A stretch of DNA of 64,000 nt from JAVJQS01 sp040218815 (GCA_040218815.1 JAVJQS010000004.1:124001-188000); one strand, 5' to 3'; positions 7,665-17,504 are shown, numbered from the stretch's first letter. Notes: a model not told the origin generated them from the sequence alone. Translations and numbers: made by a program.

Positions 7665-10013
7665 TTAAAATGGGTATCCAATTCCCAAGTTTAAATTTGT
7701 TTCTCCAACCCGCAGCTTTAACTCGTAAGGATCAAGCGCCGCAGGATCTTTAAAAGGTGCTGCAAAATCTAAACGAATAATGAAAAAAGAGAAGTTTAAT
7801 CGCACTCCAAGGCCTAATCCAATAGCCGTTCCTTCCCAAAGCCTATCTAATTCAAAATTTGTTTCTTCGCGACTATCATCTTGGTTTAAATTCCAAATGT
7901 TACCAGCATCCATAAAGGCGGCTCCTTCAATTACATTTGTTATTGGAAACCTAAATTCAACATTGGCTTCTAGCTGCATATTTCCAATTTGATCAACGGA
8001 TTGTAATACTGAATCAGGTAGTGTTCCAGGGCCAAGCTGCCGGGCTCTCCAAGCTCTCATTCCATTTGCACCGCCAGCGTAAAAGCTCTTTTCAAAAGGC
8101 ATGGCTATACTATTACCATAAGGTATTCCAACTCCAGCAAAAAAGCGATAGACCAATTTATTGTAATTGAAATTGTGATAGTATCTAAAATCTATATCTG
8201 TTCGAACATATTGAGCATAGCGAATTCCTGCCACATTATGTGAACCATCTTCATTTACATTAGGGTTCCAGGCATCAGAAACCAAGGATAATAAGTTGCC
8301 AGAAGACTCAATATTTCCTCTGAAAAAAAGGTAATTTCTAAGCCTATTGCTGGTTTTAGTATTTAAAATAAAACTATATTTTAAGGCTAGAATAAAGTTG
8401 TCGGTGTAACTATTTCGTAAAAAGGGATTTTGAATATCATTCAAAACTTCTTGAAAGGACTCACTAGGATTTAGTTTGATGTAACTTAAATCAAAAGGTT
8501 GAATAATGTGTGTTTTAGTTTTAGTTTCATTCCACGAGTATGCAACATATGTTTCAGTTACATATCTTTCATAATCAGGACGTTGTTGAAAGTTATATGA
8601 AGCATTAAATAATGTTTTAGGATTGCCTCTCGGAGAGAACTTATTGGCTCCAAATGGCAATAAAAATCGGGGTACTTCTAAACTTATTTCAGGCCCAAAC
8701 TCGATGGTGTTAAAATCTAAAAATCCATCTGAAAGTTGATTTCGGTTACTTTCATTATCGTCAGTTAAAATTTGCTGCACCTCCAAACCACCGCTTAAAC
8801 TGATGTTTAATATTTCTGCACCCTTAAATGTGTTGTTGTTTTGATAGGTAATAGTGCCGTTTATCCCTAAGTTCCCTCCGTTATTGGTCCCTTCTGTTTC
8901 AACTGTAAAAGAGCGCTTTTTTCTTGGATCCAAATCAATGTAAGCAATTAAATCATTACCAGTAGAATTGTAATCCGGTTCGTATTGAATACTAACATAG
9001 GAGAACACCCTTAAAGCAGCCAAATTTCTGTAAGTCTGCTCTTGTACTTCTAATTGATAGATGTCATCTGGACGAATGTAAGTAATTCGTGAGAGCGCCT
9101 TTTTATTGAATTTGTCAGACTCCATGTCAATAAAGTAAACGGAGTCAACTTGTGTAGTATCGCCCCCGATATTGCTAGCAGTTCTAGCGCTGTAGTCCAT
9201 TCTTACATAAAGTTTACTGATGGAATAAACTTGATGTTTTCCTTCAACCAAACTGTCTGTATTTAAATAGCTACTTTTTGGGTTTTTAATTTTTAAGTTT
9301 ATTTCTGCAGTATTTAAGTTCTTAAAGGTATCTACTTCGAAAACTACATACTCCCTTGAAAATTTATAGTAGCCGTTATTTTTTAACAATCGTTCAATGC
9401 GAAGACGTTCATCCTTCAATGCTTCTAACTTAAATGGGTCTCCTACCTTTAGCTTTGAATTTGCGCTATCTTCTATAAAAAGCTGTTCAATTCGTTGATC
9501 TGAAATTTCATAGCCTAATTTTGAAATGTCGTAGCGAGGGCCTTTCTCTATATTGAATATTAGCTTAGCCCGTTTTTTTGAGAGCATGCTATTAGCGCTT
9601 ACTTTATTTTCATAATAACCTTTGTTATTTAAAAATCGACTCATGAGATCAACTGAAACTGGGTTTATTGTTGAATCATATATTACGGGAGCTTCACCAA
9701 GTTTTTCTTTGATTTTACTATCTTCTTTATCATAATAGAGGTTGTAGATGCCCAAATAAATTTTAAATAAACCTAACAATCTTCGATTTGGTTGCTGCTT
9801 AGAGATGGACTTTATTTCATCATCATATTTGCTATCGCCCTGTGATTTTACCTTTACCTTAGTAAGTAAGCGTTGATTCTCCTTTATATGTCTTGCTGGT
9901 CCGCATGCGTAAAACAAAGTAGAGAGTACAATAAAGTAAATTACTTTTGTAATAGAGAAACTATAAAAATGAGTTGAATCTGTGCACTTCATTGAAGCGG
10001 CAAAATTAGCCAT
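7665..10013 (-). CDS. tamL: TamL-type outer membrane assembly lipoprotein (BamA/TamA superfamily)
   Basis: Outer-membrane barrel of the Omp85 superfamily. Bacteroidota replace TamA with a lipidated version, TamL, that partners with TamB. The 782-aa protein has a signal peptide ending in the lipobox LFYACG (Cys near residue 37), then the conserved PARHIKENQRLL segment. POTRA-like repeats cover roughly 45-350. The C-terminal 16-strand barrel carries the superfamily signature around FEKSFYAGGANGMRAW and ends in an aromatic residue (GIGYPF). An internal ATG at 9992 (MKCTDSTHF) is an equally good start. No tamB gene is in the window. It is divergent from the methyltransferase gene at 10101. Confidence 0.88.
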   Translation of the reverse strand: MANFAASMKCTDSTHFYSFSITKVIYFIVLSTLFYACGPARHIKENQRLLTKVKVKSQGDSKYDDEIKSISKQQPNRRLLGLFKIYLGIYNLYYDKEDSKIKEKLGEAPVIYDSTINPVSVDLMSRFLNNKGYYENKVSANSMLSKKRAKLIFNIEKGPRYDISKLGYEISDQRIEQLFIEDSANSKLKVGDPFKLEALKDERLRIERLLKNNGYYKFSREYVVFEVDTFKNLNTAEINLKIKNPKSSYLNTDSLVEGKHQVYSISKLYVRMDYSARTASNIGGDTTQVDSVYFIDMESDKFNKKALSRITYIRPDDIYQLEVQEQTYRNLAALRVFSYVSIQYEPDYNSTGNDLIAYIDLDPRKKRSFTVETEGTNNGGNLGINGTITYQNNNTFKGAEILNISLSGGLEVQQILTDDNESNRNQLSDGFLDFNTIEFGPEISLEVPRFLLPFGANKFSPRGNPKTLFNASYNFQQRPDYERYVTETYVAYSWNETKTKTHIIQPFDLSYIKLNPSESFQEVLNDIQNPFLRNSYTDNFILALKYSFILNTKTSNRLRNYLFFRGNIESSGNLLSLVSDAWNPNVNEDGSHNVAGIRYAQYVRTDIDFRYYHNFNYNKLVYRFFAGVGIPYGNSIAMPFEKSFYAGGANGMRAWRARQLGPGTLPDSVLQSVDQIGNMQLEANVEFRFPITNVIEGAAFMDAGNIWNLNQDDSREETNFELDRLWEGTAIGLGLGVRLNFSFFIIRLDFAAPFKDPAALDPYELKLRVGETNLNLGIGYPF

Positions 10014-10100
10014 ATTGATTTTTTGATATTAAGCTTTTTTTTAGTTAACGAAGTGAATGTTTTTGCAAAGCAGAAGAGAGTATATTAAGCCTTAAAAAGA

Positions 10101-10841
10101 ATGAAAAACTTAAGTCAGAAGGATGAAAAAATGATCCGATCACTTCAACAGAAAAAATTCCGGAAGAAGCATCAACTTTTTGTAGTGGAAGGGGAGAAGT
10201 TAGTGAAGGAAGCCATGGCCTCATCTTATACTGTACGTTGGGTAATCAGCTCAATGCCTGAGTTAAAACTGCCTATAAATGGTGATCATTTTAACTGCGA
10301 TGAACTTCAAATGAAACGAATTTCAAGCTTAACAAGCCCACCAGGAGTTTTAGCCGTTGTAGAAATTCCATTTGAATTACAGCTAGAGCAAGAAGAGCTG
10401 ATGTTGGTGTTGGAGAAAATTCAGGATCCAGGAAATTTGGGTACCATAATCCGCACAGCTGATGCTTTTGGAATTAAAACTATTGTTTGCTCAACGGATA
10501 CGGTCGATTGGTATAGTCCAAAAGTAGTTCAAGCGACTATGGGGTCAATATTTAGGGTAAAAATTTCTGTTAAAGAACTTCAGCCATACTTGAATGAAAA
10601 AGCAAAAACTTCAGTTCTATATGCTGCCCATCTCGGTGGAAATAATATTTATCAATCGACGGTAAAAACACCTGCAGTTTTAATAATGGGCAATGAGTCC
10701 CATGGCATTAGTGCTGAAGTGATGGAAATCGTTCAGGAAAGAGTAAAAATCCCAATTTCAGGAGATGCAGAATCTTTTAATGTTTCTATAGCAACAGCTA
10801 TCTTACTCGGTGAATTTACACGGCAACTTTCTTGGCAATAG
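10101..10841 (+). CDS. TrmH/SpoU-family RNA 2'-O-methyltransferase
   Basis: Transfers a methyl group from SAM to a ribose 2'-OH of rRNA or tRNA. The 246-aa protein begins with the substrate-binding segment (RKKHQLFVVEGEKLV). The C-terminal SPOUT fold has all three family motifs: KIQDPGNLGTIIRTADAFG, LIMGNESHGIS, and IPISGDAESFNVSIATAI, which form the trefoil-knot SAM pocket. Which RNA base it modifies cannot be read from the sequence. Its 3' end overlaps the convergent oxidoreductase gene by 26 bp. The location beside tamL is familiar from other Bacteroidota genomes. Confidence 0.92.
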   Translation: MKNLSQKDEKMIRSLQQKKFRKKHQLFVVEGEKLVKEAMASSYTVRWVISSMPELKLPINGDHFNCDELQMKRISSLTSPPGVLAVVEIPFELQLEQEELMLVLEKIQDPGNLGTIIRTADAFGIKTIVCSTDTVDWYSPKVVQATMGSIFRVKISVKELQPYLNEKAKTSVLYAAHLGGNNIYQSTVKTPAVLIMGNESHGISAEVMEIVQERVKIPISGDAESFNVSIATAILLGEFTRQLSWQ

Positions 10842-12378
10842 CATCTACTGCCTTTACCCCATCAATTGCAGCGGAAACTATACCCCCAGCATAACCTGCC
10901 CCTTCGCCACAAGGGTATAGGTTGTTAAGGCTAACATGTTGCATGTCTTCTCTGTTGCGCGGGATGCTTACCGGTGAAGAAGTTCTGCTTTCAACTCCAA
11001 CAACAACAGCTTCATTCGTCAAATAGCCATTCATGGACTTTCCAAACAAGCTAAAGGCTTTCTTTAAGCGTTTTGCGATAAAAGCGGGCAAAATCAAATC
11101 AAGTCGTACTGGAACAATACCAGGATGATAAGAACAGGCTGGTAAGTCTTTTGATTCACGCCCATTCACAAAATCAATCAAGCGTTGTGCAGGAGCCAAC
11201 TGTCCCTTTTGTTCTTTTATGGCTTGATAAGCTTTAAGTTCTACATCTGCTTGAAAATGCAGGGCGGCCAAAGGACCATATTTCTTAAAGGCGATCCAAT
11301 CTTCCTCCTCCACAGGTACCACAATTCCCGAGTTCGCAAAAGGATTGTTTCGCCGGGAAGGGGACCATCCATTGGTAACAATTTCTTCAGGATTGGTCGC
11401 ACAGGGAGCAATAATTCCTCCAGGACACATGCAAAAGGAGTAGACGCCTTTTCCATCTACTTGCTTCACAATTTTATAGGCAGCAGGAGGGAGGAGCTCA
11501 TTGGCCTCATTTTCATGATACTGAATGCTGTTGATTAAGGCTTGAGGATGCTCCACACGAACGCCTAGTGCAAAAGGCTTTGCTTTTATTTCAACTTTTT
11601 TATCATGCAACAAGTTAAATATATCTCGTGCCGAATGACCAGTAGCTAAAATCAGTTGATTCACTTTTATCACTTTCTCATCATTGATGGTGATGGACTT
11701 CAACTGTTTTAGATCAACCTCAATATCAGTTAGCTTATGTTCAAAATAAACCTCTCCGCCAGCATTGATAATTGCTTCCCGAATGGCTACAATAATTTGC
11801 GGTAGCTTATTGGTGCCAATGTGGGGATGCGCTTCAATTAAAATATTTTCTTGTGCCCCAAATTGAACCAATCCTTTTAAAATACGATCTACGTCTCCGC
11901 GTTTTTTGGAGCGGGTGTATAGTTTTCCGTCGGAGTATGTGCCTGCACCGCCTTCACCAAAACAGTAGTTAGATTCAGGATTAACCACTTGTTCTTTGTT
12001 TATTATCGCTAAATCTCTTCGTCTGGCACGGACGTCTTTTCCGCGTTCATAAATTATAGGTTTCATCCCCAAATGTATGGCTTCCAATGCTGCAAAGAGC
12101 CCTGCTGGTCCTGCCCCAATGATGTGCACTGGCTTTGCATTGCTGACATTTTTTAATAAAAATGCTGGGGCTTTTTCAATTTGCTCCCCTTCAAAAAATA
12201 CTTCATAGCGCAAATTGACTTTTATAGTACTTTTTCGAGCATCAATAGAGCGTTTAATCAGATGACAGTGGGTAATTGAATTTGCTTCTTTCTTAAACCG
12301 ACGTTTTGCCAATTCAATAGGGTTATCAAGTGAAGCCTCTTGATCAATAGGAAGATTTAAGTCGAAGGTTTTAGGCAT
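10816..12378 (-). CDS. FAD-dependent oxidoreductase (COG2509-type)
   Basis: A 520-aa flavoprotein of the uncharacterised FAD-dependent dehydrogenase group (COG2509). After about 85 residues of N-terminal domain, a Rossmann dinucleotide motif appears (HIIGAGPAGLFAALEA). A conserved YCFGEGGAGTYSDGKLYTR segment and LILATGHSARDIF follow. The C-terminus has NLYPCGEGAGYAGGIVSAA, the second FAD-contacting motif. The substrate is unknown for the family. It is cytoplasmic: no signal peptide or membrane helix is seen. It stands alone and overlaps the convergent TrmH-like gene by 26 bp at the 3' ends. Confidence 0.88.
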   Translation of the reverse strand: MPKTFDLNLPIDQEASLDNPIELAKRRFKKEANSITHCHLIKRSIDARKSTIKVNLRYEVFFEGEQIEKAPAFLLKNVSNAKPVHIIGAGPAGLFAALEAIHLGMKPIIYERGKDVRARRRDLAIINKEQVVNPESNYCFGEGGAGTYSDGKLYTRSKKRGDVDRILKGLVQFGAQENILIEAHPHIGTNKLPQIIVAIREAIINAGGEVYFEHKLTDIEVDLKQLKSITINDEKVIKVNQLILATGHSARDIFNLLHDKKVEIKAKPFALGVRVEHPQALINSIQYHENEANELLPPAAYKIVKQVDGKGVYSFCMCPGGIIAPCATNPEEIVTNGWSPSRRNNPFANSGIVVPVEEEDWIAFKKYGPLAALHFQADVELKAYQAIKEQKGQLAPAQRLIDFVNGRESKDLPACSYHPGIVPVRLDLILPAFIAKRLKKAFSLFGKSMNGYLTNEAVVVGVESRTSSPVSIPRNREDMQHVSLNNLYPCGEGAGYAGGIVSAAIDGVKAVDAIAKKVAV

Positions 12379-12477
12379 GGAGTTACTTCAGAAATTAAAC
12401 TGCAAAAATCAGTAAAGTAAATGAAAGGGTATAGGATAATTGAAAAGGCCTTTAATTAAGGATTAAAGACTAAACCA

Positions 12478-14043
12478 TTACCTATTTGGTAATGCCTTCC
12501 TCCATCCATTAGAAAGGATACCTGCCAACTCTTTCTTTACTTCAGTCATTGTTGCTTGCTCAGCAATGTTTGTCCGTTCATAGGGATCACTTTTTCTATC
12601 GTATAATTCAATTCCCTTCAGTTCACCTCTTGTTCCTGTTGTATTATCCCATTCATACCATTCGATGTAATGATATTCTTTGGTATTTAAGGAATACCCC
12701 ATATACCTTTTTCCATCAGCTGAAACTTTAGGCCTTCGATGAAATTGACTAAATGCGGCAGTCTTCCATTCTTGATCTGGATTTGTTATCAACGAAACAA
12801 GACTATGCCCTTGCATGTAGTCGGGAATAGTTATGCCGGTCATTTCACATAGCGTTGGGAATAAATCGACCAGTTCTGTAATGGCGTGTGTTTGAACACC
12901 TCTTTTTTTCTGTTTAGGAGAACGAATTATTACTGGAACCTTTAAGTCAATGTTGTAATTGGTCATCTTTCCCCAGCTGTTGTGATCACCCAACTTCCAT
13001 CCATGATCACCCCAAACCACTATAAGTGTATTTTCATAAATCCCAATTTTCTTGAGGTGGGCAATTAGGTCACCAATCAAGGCATCTACATAGCTTACAC
13101 TAGCATAATACCCATGTCTTAATGTGCGAATGGTATCTAAGCCCATTGAATAAGAAGAAGTAGGGTGGCCTATGTTGTGAAACCCATCATAACTTCTTAA
13201 CTCGTACATTGAGTTCATAGAGTATGATGGAGCGCCTTTTGGAATTTCTGTGTTGTTTGCCAAGGGCATTTTATCACGATCGTACATGTCCCAATATTTC
13301 TTCGGCACTGCAAAGGGTAAATGGGGCCGAAAGAACCCAAGTCCCATGAAAAAAGGCTCCTTTGTTTTCGACAGTCGAGAAAGCGCTCTTTTTGCGAGTT
13401 CATTTTGGGCGCCATCATAATACATGCTGTCATGCACATTAGCTGCTTCCCATGCAGGACCCGTATTCCAACCATCAGCATACCTGATTGGCCGCAGTTT
13501 TAAAAGTGAATCTCTTTTTACTTTTTGCGATTGATTTACTTTCTCACTGATGTAAAAAGTTTCTCCATCTCTTTTAAGCCAATCCTCTTTTTTATAGCGA
13601 GCCGGTCTAAGGTCTGGCTCATCCCATGAAATGGAGTCTGGCATGTAATTATGAAAGATCTTCCCAATATTAATGGTGTGGTAACCAAATTTGGAAAAGT
13701 ATTGAGGCATGGTTACCGCCTCAGGATTTATTTTACGAAATTTATCTCCCAAGTGCCAAACCCGTGTTGAGTCTGGTCTTAGACCCGTCATTAAGCTTGC
13801 CCTTGAAGGAGCACACACTGCTGATTGACAAAAAGTTTCTCTAAAAGTGATCCCTTCTGAAGCAAGTTGATCAATATGAGGAGATATTGCTATGGAATCT
13901 TCATAAACACCAAGGGATGGACGAAGGTCGTCAACAGAAATAAAGAGCACATTAAGCTTTTTCTCTTCCTTTTGTACAGTTACACATCCAAAACAGAAGA
14001 ATAGTATAAAAATTATAAATCCATAAAAAGAAATGATTTTCAT
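12478..14043 (-). CDS. Sulfatase lipoprotein (Cys-type, iduronate-2-sulfatase-like)
   Basis: Hydrolyses sulfate esters, probably of polysaccharides, in the periplasm or on the cell surface. The start at 14043 is chosen because it places a signal peptide (MKIISFYGF) and lipobox FGC (Cys20) at the N-terminus; the open frame extends 22 codons further but without sense. The protein has 521 aa. The metal-binding LFISVDDLRP lies near residue 34. The sulfatase signature CAPSRASLMTG is near residue 77, and its Cys must be converted to formylglycine. A WGDHGWKLGDH metal motif lies further on. No maturase (anSME or FGE) and no carbohydrate-uptake genes are adjacent. Confidence 0.92.
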   Translation of the reverse strand: MKIISFYGFIIFILFFCFGCVTVQKEEKKLNVLFISVDDLRPSLGVYEDSIAISPHIDQLASEGITFRETFCQSAVCAPSRASLMTGLRPDSTRVWHLGDKFRKINPEAVTMPQYFSKFGYHTINIGKIFHNYMPDSISWDEPDLRPARYKKEDWLKRDGETFYISEKVNQSQKVKRDSLLKLRPIRYADGWNTGPAWEAANVHDSMYYDGAQNELAKRALSRLSKTKEPFFMGLGFFRPHLPFAVPKKYWDMYDRDKMPLANNTEIPKGAPSYSMNSMYELRSYDGFHNIGHPTSSYSMGLDTIRTLRHGYYASVSYVDALIGDLIAHLKKIGIYENTLIVVWGDHGWKLGDHNSWGKMTNYNIDLKVPVIIRSPKQKKRGVQTHAITELVDLFPTLCEMTGITIPDYMQGHSLVSLITNPDQEWKTAAFSQFHRRPKVSADGKRYMGYSLNTKEYHYIEWYEWDNTTGTRGELKGIELYDRKSDPYERTNIAEQATMTEVKKELAGILSNGWRKALPNR

Positions 14044-14112
14044 AAAATGAATAGATGTGTAGTTTCGATTTTTATATGAGTTAGCTTGGAAGATAGCTAT
14101 TTTCGTCAAAAA

Positions 14113-14718
14113 TTAGTTAAACTCCAGCTTTTTCTTTCCAATTAGAAACAATGAGTCTCCATCCTCAAATTCAGCATAATCTTCAAGCAATAGAATCTCA
14201 AATTTGCTCCTAAATAATTCTTCTAATGAATTTTTAGTGTGATAGTTAACGAAAAGACCTTTGAAAACTTCTGAACCTTCTCCTTTCCAAAAAGAATGAC
14301 AAATTATGCCCTTTGTATTTAAAACATCAAACTGTCTTTTAATGGAGTCCTTAAGTTCACTGTCCCTTAAATGATGCATTACTTTATTTGAAAAGATTCC
14401 GTCAAATTTTTTGTCTGTTTTAATAATTGTAGCGTCTAGTTCAATAAATTGCCCTTTAGGATTAGTAGAAATGAGATGACGTATAAATTCAGGCGAATTG
14501 TCAGACCCTAAGACTTCATAACTTTCGTTTAGAATTTTCCAATCTGTTCCTGGGCCTGAACCAATTTCAAGTATTGTAGATTTTAATGGCAGGAATTTCT
14601 TTAGCTTTTTAATCAACTCCAAACCATTTATACCTTTGGCTAATCTAACATATTCTTCTACTGACTCCTTAGTTTTGTAGTATTCTCTCTTCACAAGTGT
14701 GTGGGTTCTTTTTAACAT
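14113..14718 (-). CDS. Class I SAM-dependent methyltransferase
   Basis: The 201-aa protein has the SAM-binding motif ILEIGSGPGTD near residue 50, an acidic residue after strand 2 (LGSDNSPEF), then FIELDATI and FDGIFSNKVMHHL as motifs II and III. This is a typical Rossmann-like methyltransferase without a recognisable substrate domain. The substrate is unknown. It is 69 bp upstream of the sulfatase gene on the same strand and may be transcribed with it. It is divergent from the patatin gene, with 237 bp between them. Confidence 0.8.
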   Translation of the reverse strand: MLKRTHTLVKREYYKTKESVEEYVRLAKGINGLELIKKLKKFLPLKSTILEIGSGPGTDWKILNESYEVLGSDNSPEFIRHLISTNPKGQFIELDATIIKTDKKFDGIFSNKVMHHLRDSELKDSIKRQFDVLNTKGIICHSFWKGEGSEVFKGLFVNYHTKNSLEELFRSKFEILLLEDYAEFEDGDSLFLIGKKKLEFN

Positions 14719-14955
14719 ATGGATATGATAAACTCATACCCCATATCCATCATATCCCAAAACTAACTAAAAAGTATATTATTGATTGTTTGTAGGTGAT
14801 ATGCATGGCCGAATATTATCCGTAAACAAAGGTCTTTTGAACTTTGATTTCAATTATTCTTAAAAAACACCTCAAAAGGAAGAGCTTTTAATGGCATTAA
14901 CTGAATTTAGCTAAAGATTCAATACCTTTATAAGGAATCAATTAAACTACTGCTT

Positions 14956-16005
14956 ATGAATGATAAACAAAAGTTTACTCGCATTCTATCAATAGATGGA
15001 GGTGGGATTAGAGGAATAATTCCTGGAGTAATTCTAACTGTTTTAGAAAAAAAGCTACAAAGCATCTGCAACAACCCAAAAACGCGTTTGGCAGATCATT
15101 TTGACTTGATTGCTGGCACCAGTACTGGCGGAATATTAAGTTGCTGCTACCTTCTAAAAGGGGATGACAATAGACCCAAATACACTGCTAACGAAGTGGT
15201 AAACCTCTATTTTAAAAACGGTGAAGAAATTTTTAAACGTTCTGTCTTTCAAAAAATTCGTTCAGTCGGAGGAGTTTTAGACGAGAAATATCCTTCCAAA
15301 GGTCTTAAAGCAGCCCTTAAAAAATATATGGGCAATCTAAAACTAAGTGATCTACTAAAACCAAGTCTTATTACTGCTTACGATATTGAACGACGGAAAG
15401 CCCATTTTTTTACTCAACAAGATGCTCACAAAAAAGGCAATGACTTTCTTGTGAGAGACGTGGCATGGAGCACTGCTGCTGCGCCAACTTATTTTGAATG
15501 CGCAAACATTAGAGATGACTTAAATCGCGATTACGCTTTAATTGATGGAGGAGTATTTGCCAATAATCCTACTCTATGTGCCTATGCTGAAGCACGAAAT
15601 CTATTTAAAAAACCCACGGCTTCAAAAGCTGTTACAGCTGAAGACATGCTAATTTTATCCATTGGGACAGGAAATGATAAAAAGAGTTATCCCTTTTCTA
15701 AAGCAAAAAATTGGGGACAAGCAGAGTGGATAAAACCTTTAATTGACATCATGATGAGCGGCGTGGCTGAAACGGTGGACTACCAAGTGCGGCAAATTTA
15801 TGATGCCATAGAAAAACCTGATAACTATCTGAGAGTAGATGCTCCTTTGAGCAATTCAGTCAACCACAACATGGATGATGCAAGCAAAGAAAATATGCAA
15901 GCACTTCAGCAACAAGGGGAGGCGGTAGCAAAAGCGTTTGATAAAAAGCTACAAGCGTTTGCCGAAAAATTGACCAATAGCTCAGGATGTGAGTTGCTTG
16001 CTTGA
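14956..16005 (+). CDS. Patatin-like phospholipase
   Basis: A lipid acyl hydrolase with the patatin Ser-Asp dyad. The 349-aa protein has the oxyanion-hole motif SIDGGGIRG at residues 12-20, the nucleophile elbow GTSTG at 54-58 (Ser56), and the catalytic IDGG at 196-199 (Asp197). No signal peptide is present, so it acts in the cytoplasm on inner-leaflet lipids or storage lipids. It resembles the plant-patatin/CapV subgroup. In CBASS defence, CapV enzymes sit beside a cyclic-nucleotide synthase; none is here (neighbours are a methyltransferase and ffh), so a defence role is not supported. A terminator-like hairpin follows. Confidence 0.9.
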   Translation: MNDKQKFTRILSIDGGGIRGIIPGVILTVLEKKLQSICNNPKTRLADHFDLIAGTSTGGILSCCYLLKGDDNRPKYTANEVVNLYFKNGEEIFKRSVFQKIRSVGGVLDEKYPSKGLKAALKKYMGNLKLSDLLKPSLITAYDIERRKAHFFTQQDAHKKGNDFLVRDVAWSTAAAPTYFECANIRDDLNRDYALIDGGVFANNPTLCAYAEARNLFKKPTASKAVTAEDMLILSIGTGNDKKSYPFSKAKNWGQAEWIKPLIDIMMSGVAETVDYQVRQIYDAIEKPDNYLRVDAPLSNSVNHNMDDASKENMQALQQQGEAVAKAFDKKLQAFAEKLTNSSGCELLA

Positions 16006-16059
16006 AAAACTTGCATCTAATTAATCTTAAAATAATCAATTAATTATACATTCGAGAGA

Positions 16060-16079
16060 GACGTTTAGCAATAAGCGTC
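16060..16079 (+). terminator. Probable terminator after the patatin gene
   Basis: A 7-bp stem (GACGTTT with AAGCGTC, one G-U pair) and 6-base loop are followed by ACTTTTCTT. It lies between the patatin gene and the ffh promoter. Confidence 0.5.
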
Positions 16080-16125
16080 ACTTTTCTTATGTTGTGAAGC
16101 ATTTTAATTAAAGACATCAAATCAG

Positions 16126-16133
16126 TAACTTTG
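16126..16133 (+). promoter_or_regulatory. -7 promoter element of ffh-folD
   Basis: TAACTTTG matches TAnnTTTG, 24 bases before the ffh ATG. Confidence 0.6.
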
Positions 16134-16157
16134 GCGACCTAAAAAAGCAAGCAAACT

Positions 16158-17504
16158 ATGTTTGAAAATTTATCAGATAAGCTAGATCGCGCCTTTAAAG
16201 TATTAAAAGGTCAAGGTCAAATCTCAGAAGTTAACGTAGCTGAAACTACCAAGGAAATAAGAAGAGCCTTGTTGGATGCCGATGTAAACTACAAAACCGC
16301 TAAAAGCTTTTCAGATTCGGTTAAAGAAAAAGCCCTAGGACAAGATGTGTTGACTGCGGTTTCTCCAGGACAACTATTTACCAAAATAACTCATGATGAG
16401 TTGGCGAAATTAATGGGCGGGGAGCAAAAGGAAATAAATTTAGCTGGTAGCCCTGCAATTATTTTAATTGCCGGCTTGCAAGGTTCTGGAAAAACTACCT
16501 TTTCAGGGAAGCTTGCCTACCACTTAAAAAATAAAAAAAGCAAAAATCCCATGTTGGTTGCCTGTGACGTTTACCGTCCTGCAGCCATCGACCAGCTTCA
16601 TGTTTTAGGAGAACAAGTTAATGTAGAGGTATACTCTGATAGAGAAAGTAAAGATCCAGTAGCAATAGCTAAAGCTGCAATTACAATGGCTAGATCCAAA
16701 GGCCATGATGTAGTGATTGTGGATACTGCTGGTCGCTTAGCAGTAGACGAGCAAATGATGAATGAAATCGCTGCTGTAAAGAGTGGAATTAAGCCTTCGG
16801 AAACATTATTTGTAGTTGACTCAATGACTGGGCAAGATGCGGTGAACACTGCTCAAACCTTTAATGAACGTATTGACTTTGATGGAGTTGTGTTAACCAA
16901 ATTAGATGGTGATACCCGTGGTGGAGCTGCACTTTCTATTCGTTCTGTGGTTAACAAACCTATAAAATTTGTTGGTACAGGCGAAAAGTTGGAAGCTTTA
17001 GATGTTTTCTATCCTTCGCGAATGGCTGATCGTATTTTGGGAATGGGTGATGTAGTGTCTTTGGTTGAAAAAGCCCAAGAGCAATATGATGAAGAAAAAG
17101 CACGTCGTTTGCAGAAACGAATTGCCAAAAACCAATTCGACTTTAATGACTTTCTTGATCAGATTAGTCAAATTAAGAAAATGGGTAACATGAAGGATTT
17201 AATGGGCATGATTCCAGGAGTAGGAAAAGCAATGAAGGATGTAGATATTGACGATGATGCCTTTAAAGGAATTGAAGCGATGATACATTCGATGACCCCT
17301 GAGGAAAGAGAAAACCCAAAGTTAATTAATGGTTCTAGAAGAAAGAGAATTGCTAAAGGAAGCGGAACTACCTTACCTGAGTTGAATAAACTTTTAAAGC
17401 AGTTTACCCAAACCAGCAAGATGATGAAAATGATGGGGAATAAACAAAATATGGCAAAAATGATGAAGAACATGCCAAAAATGCCTGGAGGGATGGGAAG
17501 ATAA
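16158..17504 (+). CDS. ffh: Signal recognition particle protein
   Basis: SRP54 homologue that binds signal sequences and the SRP RNA and delivers ribosomes to FtsY. The 448-aa protein has the helical N domain (1-85). The NG GTPase has P-loop GLQGSGKTTFSGKLA near 110, then DTAGRLAVDEQ and TKLDGDTRGG. The methionine-rich M domain ends in repeated Met-Lys runs (TSKMMKMMGNKQNMAKMMKN) and a GGMGR tail. Its RNA partner gene is also in this window (52927-53022, minus). folD begins one base after its stop, so the two are translationally linked. Confidence 0.98.
   Translation: MFENLSDKLDRAFKVLKGQGQISEVNVAETTKEIRRALLDADVNYKTAKSFSDSVKEKALGQDVLTAVSPGQLFTKITHDELAKLMGGEQKEINLAGSPAIILIAGLQGSGKTTFSGKLAYHLKNKKSKNPMLVACDVYRPAAIDQLHVLGEQVNVEVYSDRESKDPVAIAKAAITMARSKGHDVVIVDTAGRLAVDEQMMNEIAAVKSGIKPSETLFVVDSMTGQDAVNTAQTFNERIDFDGVVLTKLDGDTRGGAALSIRSVVNKPIKFVGTGEKLEALDVFYPSRMADRILGMGDVVSLVEKAQEQYDEEKARRLQKRIAKNQFDFNDFLDQISQIKKMGNMKDLMGMIPGVGKAMKDVDIDDDAFKGIEAMIHSMTPEERENPKLINGSRRKRIAKGSGTTLPELNKLLKQFTQTSKMMKMMGNKQNMAKMMKNMPKMPGGMGR

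Noticed and set aside
11185..11538. 117-codon plus-strand frame inside the FAD oxidoreductase gene
   Set aside because: Antisense shadow of a well-conserved protein; composition is not protein-like.
12450..12468. CTTTAAT-ATTAAAG inverted repeat after the sulfatase gene
   Set aside because: The stem is all A/T but one pair and lacks a T-run, so I do not call it a terminator.
14956..16005. CBASS defence system (patatin effector)
   Set aside because: No cyclic-nucleotide synthase or ancillary CBASS gene lies near; neighbours are housekeeping genes.
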